From: Leucogyrophana mollusca
Lineage: Eukaryota > Basidiomycota > Agaricomycetes > Boletales
Direction: 5' to 3'
Assembly (NCBI GenBank): GCA_021014945.1
Contig: MU266333.1
Coordinates: 62,001-126,000 of the forward strand
DNA length: 64,000 nucleotides
Below the pieces are notes generated by a model, which saw nothing but the letters and a program-made list of their open reading frames with translations, searched no databases and had not been told where the DNA came from. The first letter of the stretch is position 1; each line of letters starts with the position of its first letter. The position numbers were made by a program, and so were the translations under genes. This document shows, piece by piece, positions 1 to 10,054 of this stretch.

Positions 1-151
1 GCAATTGCTTGCGAGAAGAGGTCGATAGCCTTGTCGTAGTCTTTGGCTGAAAAAGCCTTGTTACCCAAATCCTTTAATGCATTAGCCTATGGACCATGTC
101 CACAGTTAGCGGGTATCTGAGACGGGAGGAAGGGTTACGCACGTCGGACAT
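1..151 (-). CDS. STI1: STI1-type Hsp70/Hsp90 co-chaperone, 5' end only
   Basis: Only the first two exons are in the window; the gene runs off the left edge. Exon 1 is 143-151 (ATG plus two codons) and exon 2 is 1-86, separated by a short intron that begins GTGCGT, contains a CTAAC branch site and ends ATAG. The joined start reads M-S-D-A-N-A-L-K-D-L-G-N-K-A-F, then A-K-D-Y-D-K-A-I-D-L-F. This is the first TPR repeat of the STI1/HOP family, in which the TPR1 domain binds the C-terminal tail of Hsp70 and passes clients to Hsp90 in the cytosol. A perfect heat-shock element lies about 100 bp upstream, as expected for a stress-inducible gene. The family call is firm for so short a piece because the motif is very conserved, but nothing can be said of the other TPR or DP domains. 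Confidence 0.8.
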
Positions 152-593
152 GATGGCGGTCTTCCTTCAAGTGGTATGGGCTGGTATCGATGCTTGACTG
201 GAGCCTTGGTCTTGAAATACTTAAGTAGCTTGTCCTGGATTGCACTCTGACGGCGAACCTTCTCGAAGCTTCGCAAAGGGTTTGGCTCAAACCCTAACCC
301 CAGTTCATGGTTGCGCCTGTCCTGTCACTACTAGACCTATCAGCATATGCGTAACTGCATCCCTACGCCTAAAGCCATGAACGATGAACACAAATAGTTC
401 GTATACATAGAAAGTCAAAATTTGGTAGGCGACAACCAGTACAAGGTATATTCGTACGATGATGGAACAGCCAGCCTATGGCTTGGGCAATAGGAGCTTC
501 CGCCGTCTTTATTCCAAGCATCAAATACTTAGTGGCCTATTATCAGCACTGCATATCCAGGGAGGAAACGGTATCAGTGTCTTGGCCAATTAG
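152..593. other. Intergenic: STI1 promoter and downstream flank of DUF6533 copy A
   Basis: No convincing gene is seen. The STI1-proximal half holds the heat-shock element. From about 420 rightwards the sequence is the inverted counterpart of the region ending near 36975, so the duplication boundary falls inside this gap. Confidence 0.6.
255..272. promoter_or_regulatory. Heat-shock element upstream of STI1
   Basis: The bases GAACCTTCTCGAAGCTTC are four contiguous, perfectly alternating nGAAn/nTTCn units. This is the canonical binding site for trimeric heat-shock factor. It lies 104-121 bp upstream of the STI1 start codon, a typical promoter distance. The sequence match is direct; its use by HSF is inferred. 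Confidence 0.75.
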
Positions 594-2345
594 CTAAACA
601 GAGGCCGCACCTTGAGATTGATGGTAGGGTTCCATGTCATTCTTCATTTCATGGTGCTCTGTTGAGCCGAATGCGCGTAGATCAGGTTGAACGAATCGAC
701 CCTGCGACCCCTCGTCATCTAACATGTTGGGTAGAGAACTTGGGGTTCGAACGGCGAGAACTAGCCGAGTGGCCAAAACCATTAGCGTAGCGAGCGTGAA
801 CCCGATGATAATATAGAGGTATTGGGCCTGTACAATAACCCAATGAATATGCAGTCTTTTTCCTGTAGAAGTGAGTTAACTCACAGGCACTCCCATACTC
901 CCGGCCGATACCGCAAGGGCGCTGGAGGCCTTCTGTCAGCGAAGAACAGACACGATAACACCCAAAAAAACTAACGCGAAAAAGTACAACGTGTTGTACA
1001 TGATAAGGACCCTCATAGTTGGGCCCATCGTCCATCTGCCAGAGTACTGTCGCGTTCTTGCTGCGTCCCTGAAACCAGCCAAGAGCGAGAGAGCCAGCAA
1101 CAGAGATTCAAAGCAGAGGGTTGGGATATACAAATCCATGAAATTCTGGTCCGTTTTCGTTACGGAGCACATACGGAACCCAGGGACGGGTTCCAAGGTC
1201 ACTGATTGCGATCATTCTCAGCTGCGACCGCGCAACTGTGGTGACAATGGGCTCACTGAGACTCCTTCCAGAGTTGTAGAACTGTTGGAGGAACACGACA
1301 TTTGCTACGATTTCCGCCACGAAGGAGACCAGCATCAATGCGAGTATCTTCTTCGACTTCTGACTCATCGCGTATATGCGCATTTGCATAATTCCTTGGG
1401 ACGTCGACATGACCTGTGAGTTTAGGGAACCCCAGAGTGAGCCGTACCCACTTACCTTGCGCACTCCAGACTATCAACAAACTCCCATAACCTTGAAGTA
1501 CGAAAACACGAAAGCCTGGCGTGCGATATTAAGCGAACGGGCGGGTGGTCATCCAGAACCCACAAGAGCTTACACCTATGCAACATAACCATGATGTCCG
1601 GTGAGAATCAAATAGGAAAATAATCATACACCTGAATTTCAGCCGGGTTGAATAATATCCTCATGGAAAAGCCATAATTCAATGCTCACTGTCTCAGACA
1701 AAAAGGTGCTCAAGAATTCTACAGCAGAGCGTGAGCAGAATTCCAGTCGATTAATGCGCTCCCATACCAGGGGCAGTGGCACTGCGAACAATAATCAGCA
1801 TTCGCGACAATCCCACCAGGTAGACTCATTTCTCACATAAGGACGAGGCCACCGCCATATCGAGTCTGGAAGATCAAAAAAGATGGGTTCGTCAATCATT
1901 CACCGAGGCCATCGTGATCGGGTCGCTAACCAAGAGAAAGAGGAACGTCGTCAGGGACCATGCCCTTTTCTGCGTTCACTGTGTTAGAATATCTGGGCAG
2001 AACTGGGTAACGCAGGCGACCCACCCATATCAACTCAACCTGGAGGTATCGTCAAAGGTCAAATGGCGGGGCGATGGTGAAAGGGCAACAAGCTAACCTC
2101 TTGTCGGAAGGTTAAGGCTACAAGTTCGAGATGGGATCAGAGATAGGCATGCATGGAAAATGGTCGGAACGTACCATGATCGTATAGGACCACGGCTATT
2201 ACAGCTACTGGTGAATGGCACAGGGTTCAATCGACTTTCTGACAGTCCCGCCGAATGTTCACTGACCTCTGCAAAGTTGTGTTGTCTGAAGGACATCTGC
2301 GGCACTCACCAAAGCCTGAAATTCAGCTTGAATTTCGGCCTCCAT
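594..2345 (-). pseudogene. DUF6533 multi-span membrane protein, copy A (premature stop)
   Basis: This is a multi-exon gene of the Agaricomycete DUF6533 family, whose role is unknown. The start is taken at 2345 (M-E-A-E-I-Q-A). Exons then give the hallmark Y-D-H-A-L-T-F-R-Q-E, V-E-L-I-W and K-R-A-W-S-L-T-T-F-L-F-L-L, then later membrane segments (I-L-A-L-M-L-V-S-F-V-A-E-I-V and L-C-F-E-S-L-L-L-A-L-S-L) and a charged cytosolic tail ending at 594. In the exon after E-F-L-S-T-F-L-S, the frame reads ...H-E-D-I-I-Q-P-G followed by TGA at 1639-1641; the paralogue at 35043 has C-L (TGC TTA) there. All other exons remain open and splice sites look intact, so the lesion is recent. A different splice choice that removes the TGA cannot be excluded. 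Confidence 0.6.
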
Positions 2346-3232
2346 GCGCTCGGAGTTTTAGGGTCTTCGTTGGTGTTATATCAGTGACACGGGGGTCCCG
2401 AGTAGCCAAAACTTACAGGCAAACAACTTTCTGGTGCACCCCACGCAGAAAACAGCGGCTCAGAGCACGATTATTGGATGCGTGGCGGCTCCATAGGAGC
2501 CCTTATATCTGGTCCACGAGCCCAAGCCCCCCACGGACAGCTTTGAGGCACAGGTGAGAATACATATTCTCACTCACGATTGACAAATTGCCCGATTCAT
2601 TAGCGGACACTGGCAGCTCTTCACGTCGTATTCGAATCGGCTGAGAAGATTTACTATTCTCGTCTTCGAGGGCGATGATCAGTGTCGTCGCATCTCGACC
2701 ATCATGATCTGTTCTTGGCTCACCGAGACATCTGTCGGATGTATGTGGGCAGCTAAAGAACAGTCCTCGGACTGCTTGCACTGAGAAATATGTTCATGGG
2801 AGTGGAAACTCACCAGCACTCGGTGGTGTAAGTTCCGCCTCAGTGGTCAGTTAGATTCGGGGTGTCATCGAACTATACATCAACAGTCGGAAATGAAAAG
2901 CTTGACATCCGTGAAACCCCGGACAACAATAGGTACACCCTGGTGGTTTGAGAATGATATACCGGTGGTCGGGTCGGTGTGCGAGCATACCATACTAACA
3001 CAGGAAACGAGCACGCGACTCAGTATGTAGTCGCTACCAGGCAAATGCCAGCTGTACCTATCGTTTACCCAGAGACTGACGGTGATCTAGCATTGACGGA
3101 TTGAGCTTAACGTAGGAAAGCGGCAAAATGGACGAGGTTGTTGGACAAGTTAGGACATAACGCAACCCGGCCAGCCAAGTTGGAGTTTTATCATTGTGGA
3201 ATCTCGATAACCACTCTTTTACCCGCACCGCC
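2346..3232. promoter_or_regulatory. Divergent intergenic region between DUF6533-A and MED18
   Basis: About 890 bp holding the upstream regions of both genes. Most of it is duplicated in inverted form near 34157-34870. No TATA box or known site stands out next to MED18, which starts within a good context (CCGCCATGTCTG). Confidence 0.5.
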
Positions 3233-4042
3233 ATGTCTGCCCATTTCTACGAGGTCGCTCTCTTCGGCGAATTCTTCTCGAGAGACCTGAAAGCGATTGT
3301 AAACCGCATAACCATCCACAGCGAGTCCTCTCAGCCAATGCACTCCCGCGAGATTGTCTTCGAGCCCTTTGACGTGCAGGCGCAGAGAGACGCAGGGTCT
3401 GAGCCTATCCTTCTGCGTGCGCGGAAAGAACTAACGGAGCCCACATCGGGGTGGTGAGTTCGCTGTTTCGTCGTAGAGAGGCTTTCCTAGCAGTTCACGC
3501 ATGTCCAGAAAGAGACCGAGGAAGCTGACTCGCTGGATGTTTGCAGGGTACTGTATTCTTATCTGAAACCAGAGTCTGTGCGTGTCCATCCAGAGGCTAC
3601 CGTTCGTCCCTGGGCGACCTGTGAGGTTATCGGAGACGCGCTCACTTTCGCGTCTGCTCTGGGATACATGTGAGTGTTGTCTCCGACCAGAGATCCGCAC
3701 AAAGTTGATTAACTATTCGGCCATAAGCCGTCGATCGCAGATATACAAACGCGGGTACGTGTTTCGCCGAGGAACACTGGTAATCCAGATGTTCCAGCAA
3801 GAGCAGGTAGGTTCGCTATGTCCTCGTCGTGTCCATCAGCTAACATCGAGATCTCTCAGGTCGACCCGAAGACGCAGCAGCCCATCCCGGCACATGCAGA
3901 CACCCTTTGGGAGGTCGAGGTGAAAACTGCGTCGCCCATACGGAATACTCAAGAGACGCCCCTCTCGCAGTCCGTCGACGCGGTGTTGGAAGTGCAGCTC
4001 CTGATGAAAGGGCTGCTCGATCTACGACGACAGGACGTGTAA
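3233..4042 (+). CDS. MED18: Mediator complex subunit 18
   Basis: Four exons (3233-3453, 3547-3669, 3728-3806, 3860-4042) give 201 residues, the usual MED18 size. MED18 is a head-module subunit of the nuclear Mediator complex, which bridges activators and RNA polymerase II. The protein begins S-A-H-F-Y-E-V-A-L-F-G-E-F and contains H-S-R-E-I-V-F-E-P-F, E-P-I-L-L-R-A-R-K-E-L and the strongly conserved K-R-G-Y-V-F-R-R-G-T-L-V-I-Q-M-F, which lines up with the K-G-H-L-F-R-K-G stretch of animal MED18. It ends in a helix, L-M-K-G-L-L-D-L-R-R. The stop is only 10 bp from the stop of BCD1 on the other strand. Part of exon 1 is duplicated in inverted form near 33.9 kb. Confidence 0.88.
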
Positions 4043-4052
4043 AGTAGTCCAT

Positions 4053-5436
4053 TCAGGAAGGCTCATCACCCTCCCAATCCTCATCGCCCCAATCCAGCGT
4101 ATCCTCTCCGTCGGCTTCGTGCAGCCCTTGCGCGTGCTTTATCAGCTCCAACAAGACAGCAGGATCTAACACTTCCTCCGCGTCCTCGGCTTCTTCATCC
4201 TCCCCGTCTCCAGCATCTAACGCTGGCTCCTCTTCTCCCCCACCTTCCGACTCGTCCGAGATATCGTCGTCACTCGGACCGTACGTCCCCAAGAGTGATA
4301 ACCCGTTGTTATTCTCCTGCTCTTCACTGTCGTCGTCGCTCCCGTACCCTCCCAATAGGCCCGAAATTGCCTTTCGTCCGGCCTTGGCGCTCAATTTCCG
4401 CCTCTTAGGTTTTCTCTCGTCCGCATGCTGAGTAACGGAACCCTTCGTGTTAACCACCGTGCCCGCAAATGCCCCCTCCTCCCAAATCTCGATTGTCGGA
4501 TATTCTACGAAATGTGTTCCACGCAATAGCGACAGCAGTGGCTGCGTGGAGTCAAATCTATAATAAGCACCCTTGGGAGCTGTCAGTGGATCAAGAAACG
4601 CGTTCATGCAGCACTGCGGCGCGGCGAAACCCTCTGGGTCTTCTGGGTCGGGGTGCACAAGTGTTTTCATCCACGATGGGAGGGTGGATTCTTTCTTGGA
4701 TCGACTGCGATCTGCTACGTGTTGCTGTATAAGGGAGAGGAGTGGGTTGTCGATGCTGTTCCGGTGCGTTAGGAGACTGAATGGTGGAATAGGCTCTTGG
4801 GGCGCGATTGATGAGGGAGGATGGAACTTGAACTCGATCGTTAGCAGTGCCGTTCGATGTCTAATATATCTCTTTATTATGAAATCGTCCAACTGAAAGA
4901 GAATAGAAAATGACAGACTTTGCGTCCCAAGTCGACTGGTTTGCCTTGCGTCTTTCCATCCCGGCTGGGAGCAAGTCCATCTCGATATCCAGCGCCTCGA
5001 GCTCCATCTTCAGTATATCCCGCTTTGCCTGACCGTGTGTACCCATGCCTCCCTTCCCACCTCTGCCTCTACCTCTACCTCTACCTCTGCCCCTTGCCCT
5101 CCTTCCATCTCCACCCGCCCCACGCCCAAATCCACCCACCGCAATCTCCTTCCCCCATTCCCCCACCTTCCTCCCGACGTCCTCCAGAAAAACATAGTCG
5201 TCCATCATTGTTCCCCAGCCATACTCGTTCATCGGGACATATTTTGCCTTATCACGCTCGCCTGAGCACGCGTCGCGGGCCTTGTGCGCGGTGGAGCAGG
5301 GCAGGGAGCATGTGCGGAGGGCGCAACGGGGGCAGGTGTAAATCGTGAAATGCTGTGCGCAGACTGCGCAGAGGGGACGTGAGGCTGAGGAGCTCGAGAC
5401 TTCGGGCTGTGGCTGGGACGGTAGGACATCCGACAT
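4053..5436 (-). CDS. BCD1: Box C/D snoRNA assembly protein BCD1 (HIT zinc finger)
   Basis: Two exons (4919-5436 and 4053-4860) encode 441 residues. BCD1/ZNHIT6 is a nuclear factor needed for box C/D snoRNP assembly. Residues from about 22 form the zf-HIT domain (C-A-V-C, C-P-R-C, C-S-L-P-C, then H and C ligands). A glycine-arginine run of RG repeats follows at about residues 110-125. The BCD1 core then shows L-P-A-G-M-E-R-R-K-A-N, and the exon junction restores D-A-K-H-R-T-A-L-L-T-I-E-F-K-F. The second exon continues to V-E-Y-P-T-I-E-I and ends in long acidic stretches, which are common in this family. The splice acceptor at 4861 was chosen because it alone keeps the frame and the conserved beta strand. 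The gene converges on MED18. Confidence 0.85.
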
Positions 5437-5638
5437 ATGGAAATTTCGTGGTGATAGTAAGGATGAAAAAACTCTGCTGCACCCAAGCTGCACCGCTCAA
5501 GTGTAAAGCACATGCACACAATTCTTTCATGTGTATGCATTCCAGTAAATTACTTATGATACAGCCAGCAATACATCTACATATCCAATATCACTTATGT
5601 ACGTATAGACAGCGAGGACAGCGAGGAAGCGATGGTCT

Positions 5639-6720
5639 TTAGATATCATCCATTCCAAAGTCAATCTCGACCTTCTCCCCGGGGTTGAAAGCCGGGAGCC
5701 CTACGATGCTGCATCAGTAGATTTCATCCCTAAAAATGTTTCCCAACTCACCAAGGTATGGACAACTCGCACAGCGGAAAGCATCTCCTAGGAAGCAGCT
5801 CCCACAACTACTCGTCGCCTTCGGCGCGGCCTTGGCAGCACTCAGCAGCCTCTCTTTCTCGCTCTGGCCTACTTCCACGGCCTGTCCACCCTCCGAGCCA
5901 TCAAGCACAACGACCTTGCTCTGCTCCAGCTCCTCCGCCTCCAGCTCCGCAAGTCCGCACGTGCAGTTCTTGCACGCCTTCTTCCTCCGCGGAGTGCTCG
6001 CATTCACAGGCTCGCACGTTGGAACTGGCCGTTCCTTGTCCGCAGCGGTGAGGAGCGATTCGGCGTCGATAGAGGGCGTAGAGGGGGAGCTGAGTGTCCA
6101 CAAAGCCTTCTTGGAAGACTTGCGCTCCGGGTCCGCCTTGCGGCGGAGGGGCATGGAGGGTGCTCCCGTGCCATTTGATGTGGCTAGTTTACCGGACAGC
6201 GAGAGAGCAATACCATTTGCGTGTGCGGGCTTCTGCGCAATGATGGTCCCCTCGACAGGTAGACTCGACAGGATGGTGAACCCCGCGAGCGTAAGCTCTG
6301 ACGGGAGATCCAGCAGTCCAGACGTGAGATTAGAGAGATGGAGCGTCCCGAGGGGCGCCAGTCCAGTCAAAAGCTGGGAAAGCAGCGATGCCATATTCGG
6401 CTGCAGCTGTGCGTACTCGGTAGGGGCCAGTACGACATGGACGGAAGAGTAAGTCGCAGGGGTAAGCGTCGTCGCTACATTTTTCGCAGCTTAGCATCTT
6501 TCCGGACCAATCAAGCAAGGAATATTGTCGAAGATGTACCTCCGTCTATGAGCCTGTCGAGCATCTGTTTTTCCACCTGTCTGAGCCCCGAGACGACTGA
6601 CTGATACTGTCCATCCTGGGCGGTCGTAAGAGAGCCGATTGCGAGGGTTGGTCCTTTTGTTGGGACTGCAGCGATAGAGACTGGGACGGGGGAAGGAGAG
6701 TAGATGGCTGCTGGGGACAT
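5639..6720 (-). CDS. DRE2: DRE2/anamorsin, cytosolic Fe-S cluster assembly
   Basis: Three exons (6540-6720, 5752-6489, 5639-5700) give 326 residues. DRE2 takes electrons from the diflavin reductase TAH18 for cytosolic and nuclear Fe-S protein assembly. The N-terminal part matches the degenerate methyltransferase-like domain. The C-terminal CIAPIN1 domain carries both cluster motifs: a Cys followed 14 residues later by C-K-N-C-T-C, and the twin CX2C pair C-G-S-C ... C-A-S-C in a G-D-A-F-R-C-A-S-C-P-Y-L-G context. The last exon gives the expected ending N-P-G-E-K-V-E-I-D-F. It is transcribed in the same direction as BCD1, about 200 bp upstream of it. Confidence 0.92.
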
Positions 6721-7052
6721 GGCTTGGAGAGAGAAAAGAGAGATTTACTGTATTTGTAATCAGATTGGGGTCTTCGCATAGATGATCGCTAAGCGCGAAA
6801 TATTCAGTACAAAGATGCCAACCGCACTTTCGGCCGTCGGCGAAACGTCACGCTCAGATGACTCCAAAGGCGCTAAAAATTATCAATGATAGTAAAGACC
6901 AAATGTCCGTTCGTAGTGTACAGACAGCAGACAGAAATAGAGTGCGCAGAATAGTTCGGACAGTCGCAACGACTATACCACAAGCATGGCGAGAGTAAAA
7001 AGGAGTCAGAACGAACGAATGAGTGCATCGGCATTGCAAAAAAGCTCCCGGT
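6721..7052. other. Intergenic: DRE2 promoter and forkhead 3' flank
   Basis: About 330 bp with no coding signal. It should hold the DRE2 promoter and the 3' untranslated end of the forkhead gene. Confidence 0.5.
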
Positions 7053-8364
7053 TCATTGCTGAAGCTCTCCGGGGTTAGACGGCGGATGGGGAGGCATCCC
7101 AGGGGGGTGCATGCCGTCAGCATGGAACGGGTGCATCACTTGACCCCGCACCCGCATCAGCATCATCTGATACCATTCATCTTCTATCCCTGCCTTTTCT
7201 GGCTCCGCCGTCATTTGCTGCAGATGCGTGAGCTCTTTTATCCATGTCATCTTCCAATCGATACCGCCATGCTCATCCATTTCAAAATTTCCCATGGGCA
7301 CGCCGGGAGGGATGGGGAACCGAACCCCTGGATGCGGTGGGGGCATCATCTGGAACGACTGGTCGTACCTGTGGCACGGGAGAGATCCTATTGAGACCTA
7401 GAGCGAAATAATATCGGTATAGAGTACTCACGGTGGATATGGAGGAGGATATGGAGCCTGTCGACTGGGTCCTGCTTCTTCAGGGTGCATGGGGGGAGGA
7501 GGCACAAACTGAGCGTGGGGGTCATTATAGGCTTCTGCAGGATGATAATCGACATCCAATTCTTCCTCCGAATTACGGCTGTGTTTTGAGCCCTTTGGTT
7601 TCTTTTTGCGCACTCGGTGGACTCCAGTGCGGGGGTCAACGTTGTCGTTGACTGTCCAATACGAGCCCTTCCCACGGTCCGTCAGAGGACGGGGAACTTT
7701 CTCGAAACATGGATTGAGGGAGAGGTTGTGGCGGACTGAGTTCTGCGACGAGAATTGTCAATTATTGGCTGTTCGGGGATAGACCTTTGTTGTGACCAGA
7801 AAACCAAAACAAATATGAACATAATCAAACATCAACATCGCGGTCGCGTCTCGCGTAAAAGTCGCAAAGGGAAGCATGATCGACGACTGTAATGCTCCGA
7901 GAACGATAGCAGGTCAGTTCTACTCACTTTCCAGCCGGATGGTGCACTCCTAAAGTAAGGGAACTGCAATCATGTAGGCGTCAGTGAGAGTGCCGGATGT
8001 TTGCACGGAAGGTTACATACGCGGGACTCGATCGCATAGTATATGTCTTCTAGCAATAGCTTTTGGTTGGGTGACCCTTTAATGGCGTATCTGCCACGCG
8101 CACAGCACACCCGTCAACAATCTAACCCAACAACAGGCGCAAAACCCCAACGAACCGGATAAGCGTAGAATACGGATAAAACGGCTTGCTACCCGGTGGG
8201 CCATCTCGTAAAGAATCAAGGTTGATAGGCAAACCACCGGAAAGGTCAGCTGGCTCTTGTGGATAGTACGAGTTTGCCTGAGCAAGGTCCGCCTGGTCTG
8301 CAGGTGGCATCATATTGGGCGGCATCACCGTTGGCGGTGGCTGCTGTTGCTGTTGCGACATCAT
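7053..8364 (-). CDS. Forkhead-box transcription factor
   Basis: Five exons (8156-8364, 8021-8090, 7928-7963, 7432-7742, 7053-7368) give 313 residues. The forkhead DNA-binding domain spans about residues 60-140. It reads [17 protein letters not shown], then [17 protein letters not shown], then [16 protein letters not shown], then G-K-G-S-Y-W-T-V. The recognition helix N-S-V-R-H-N-L-S-L is intact. The N-terminus is rich in Gln and Pro and the C-terminal half is Pro-rich, as in activation regions. A basic K-K-K-P-K-G-S-K stretch after the domain may be a nuclear signal. The start is the first ATG after an in-frame stop (TAA at 8365-8367). An open frame continues upstream (8365-8736) but was not recognised, so a further 5' exon is possible. 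Confidence 0.9.
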
Positions 8365-10054
8365 TTACCGCTGCACTACGCCGTGCGTGAATTTAAGAAA
8401 GCAGGTCTTCGAGCAGCCGCTGTGGGCGCTGCAGATGTTCGTTGATGAAGTTGGAAAAGCAATGTTGAAAGGTAACAGCTGTGGCTGATTCACCCCCGTG
8501 AGAAATGCCCACAACGCACGGGCCAGGTCAATGACCATCAACTGTGGATTAATATTATGGGCGTCGACGCTGTTCTTGACGGCGAGCTTGAACAGCGACG
8601 AGTCTTGCATACGAAGGTGAGGATATTGTTTGTTTTGGCCTCCATACACACTGACACAAAGGGACAAATTGTGGATGACACTGTAAAACAAAATCCAAAC
8701 CGACCACGCTATCCAATACACAAACAAAGTCGACATAAATCATTTGTTTTCCTCTTTTTCCTCGCTCACATGCCGTTTTTTGGACCAGGTCGACATCCTA
8801 ACGATGTCTCGAGAATAATGCGCATTTTATTCGATTTTTTGTCGGCGGAGAGCCGTCATTCCGTCGCGGTCACCCAGCCCAGCCTGTGGCTGGTCCGTTT
8901 CGCTGCTCGACTCGCTCAGAGTCTTCTCCCCAGAGTTATAGCGACGCCCATGTCTCACCTTTATCGGCGACTGATACAACAACACAGACGGCCATCAAAA
9001 CATGATTTGCGTCGTTCCCGTCTCGTTATGATTTGGTCGTATCGGCATTGAATCTTTGATTAGATGCCGGGCGTAATGGCGGGCGCGTACGTTTGCGCTC
9101 ACAGTTGTGGGACTTCTGGTGAGAGCGCTTAGTAGCTTTCGGGGGGAGGTACGCGAGGCAACTGCTATGGCCGCTGCTGCTCGAAGGACCAGGTAAAATG
9201 CAAGGCTCACATAGTATCTATAGTGCGTTATGTCTGGGATTCGATAACTCGCCAGTGTCGAGGTCCGCCTGGGATGTCTAGGGAATGAAAGGGCCGCCTC
9301 TGGTGAGCCCGTTGGTGACGACTCCCTCCAAAAATCCTCGACTTTGGCTCTGTAAGCAGCCAACTTGCAATGACTCCAACCTATCCCCGAACCCATACAT
9401 CCAGGGCCACAACTGCAGTGGACTGATCCTCCCCATGATGCTCTCCCCGGAGCCAAGGATGCCGATTAGATCCCAAACAACTTGATCTTATTGGCCCACG
9501 AAAACTCGGGACACCACACGGATGCCTTGCTCTTTATATGCGCACGCAAATGCATTGTTAGTGATGTCCCTGTTGTCTAGGGAGGCGACATAAAAGCAGG
9601 CGCAACAAATGACAGACGGGTTCGACGGTGACCTCTATCTTCTTGACCCATGTGTGTGCCGACTGAATCAACTTATTTTGAGGAGGTGGTCTGGAGGGAA
9701 GTAAACATTCATGGTTAGTACTGGAATCTTCGCATTTGAGATGTTCGATTTCACGTCAGGTAAGTTGGTGCTATTCTTCATCAATGACTAAGATCTCAGT
9801 GAGAAAGTGTGGAACTTGGAATTGTCCGCCTGCAGCCACTTCTTGAGGTCCACTAACGCCCTCGAAACCCAATTGGCTGTGGTTCCTGCACAAAAGGTTA
9901 ACATATTATATATTCCACAAAAAATATGTTCGTATGATAGTCCAGTGCCTGTCCCCTGGGCCCCTCGAAATCCTCCCGCAGTCTCGTCCGGCTCCTTCAT
10001 GAGGATATAAAATTGCGCTGCCGACGGTTGGCGAAGAACATCTATCCGGTCGAA
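8365..10054. other. Long intergenic region, possible gene relic on the minus strand
   Basis: No gene could be modelled. Minus-strand scraps look protein-like but do not join: W-V-S-R-A-L-V-D-L-K-K-W-L-Q-A-D-N at about 9810-9860, S-N-I-S-N-A-K-I-P-V-L-T-M-N near 9735-9760, and V-A-S-L-D-N-R-D-I-T-N-N-A-F at about 9550-9590. They may be a decayed gene. The part next to 8365 is the upstream region of the forkhead gene and contains a 124-codon open stretch of unknown meaning. Confidence 0.35.

Larger units (their letters stand above)
420..3490. repeat. Arm A of a ~3 kb inverted segmental duplication
   Basis: This stretch reappears in reverse complement at about 33852-36975. Clear blocks are the phrase around 425-440, the whole DUF6533 gene, its upstream region (2640-3000 against 34157-34740) and part of MED18 exon 1 with the start of its intron 1 (3300-3490 against 33852-34042). 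The two copies have diverged by many substitutions and small indels. The arms lie about 30 kb apart. Confidence 0.8.

Noticed and set aside
3741..3806. Acceptor at 3740 for MED18 exon 3
   Set aside because: It breaks the frame; the acceptor at 3727 gives R-R-S-Q-I-Y-K-R-G and a total divisible by three.
5736..6452. Plus-strand open frame of 238 codons
   Set aside because: It lies exactly antisense to DRE2, whose Fe-S motifs fix the minus strand as coding.
8557..9051. Plus-strand open frame upstream of the forkhead gene
   Set aside because: No start context, splice structure or motif; it covers the likely forkhead promoter.
8365..10054. Transposable element in the 8.4-10 kb gap
   Set aside because: No terminal repeats, target-site duplication, reverse transcriptase or transposase motif could be found; only unlinked protein-like scraps.
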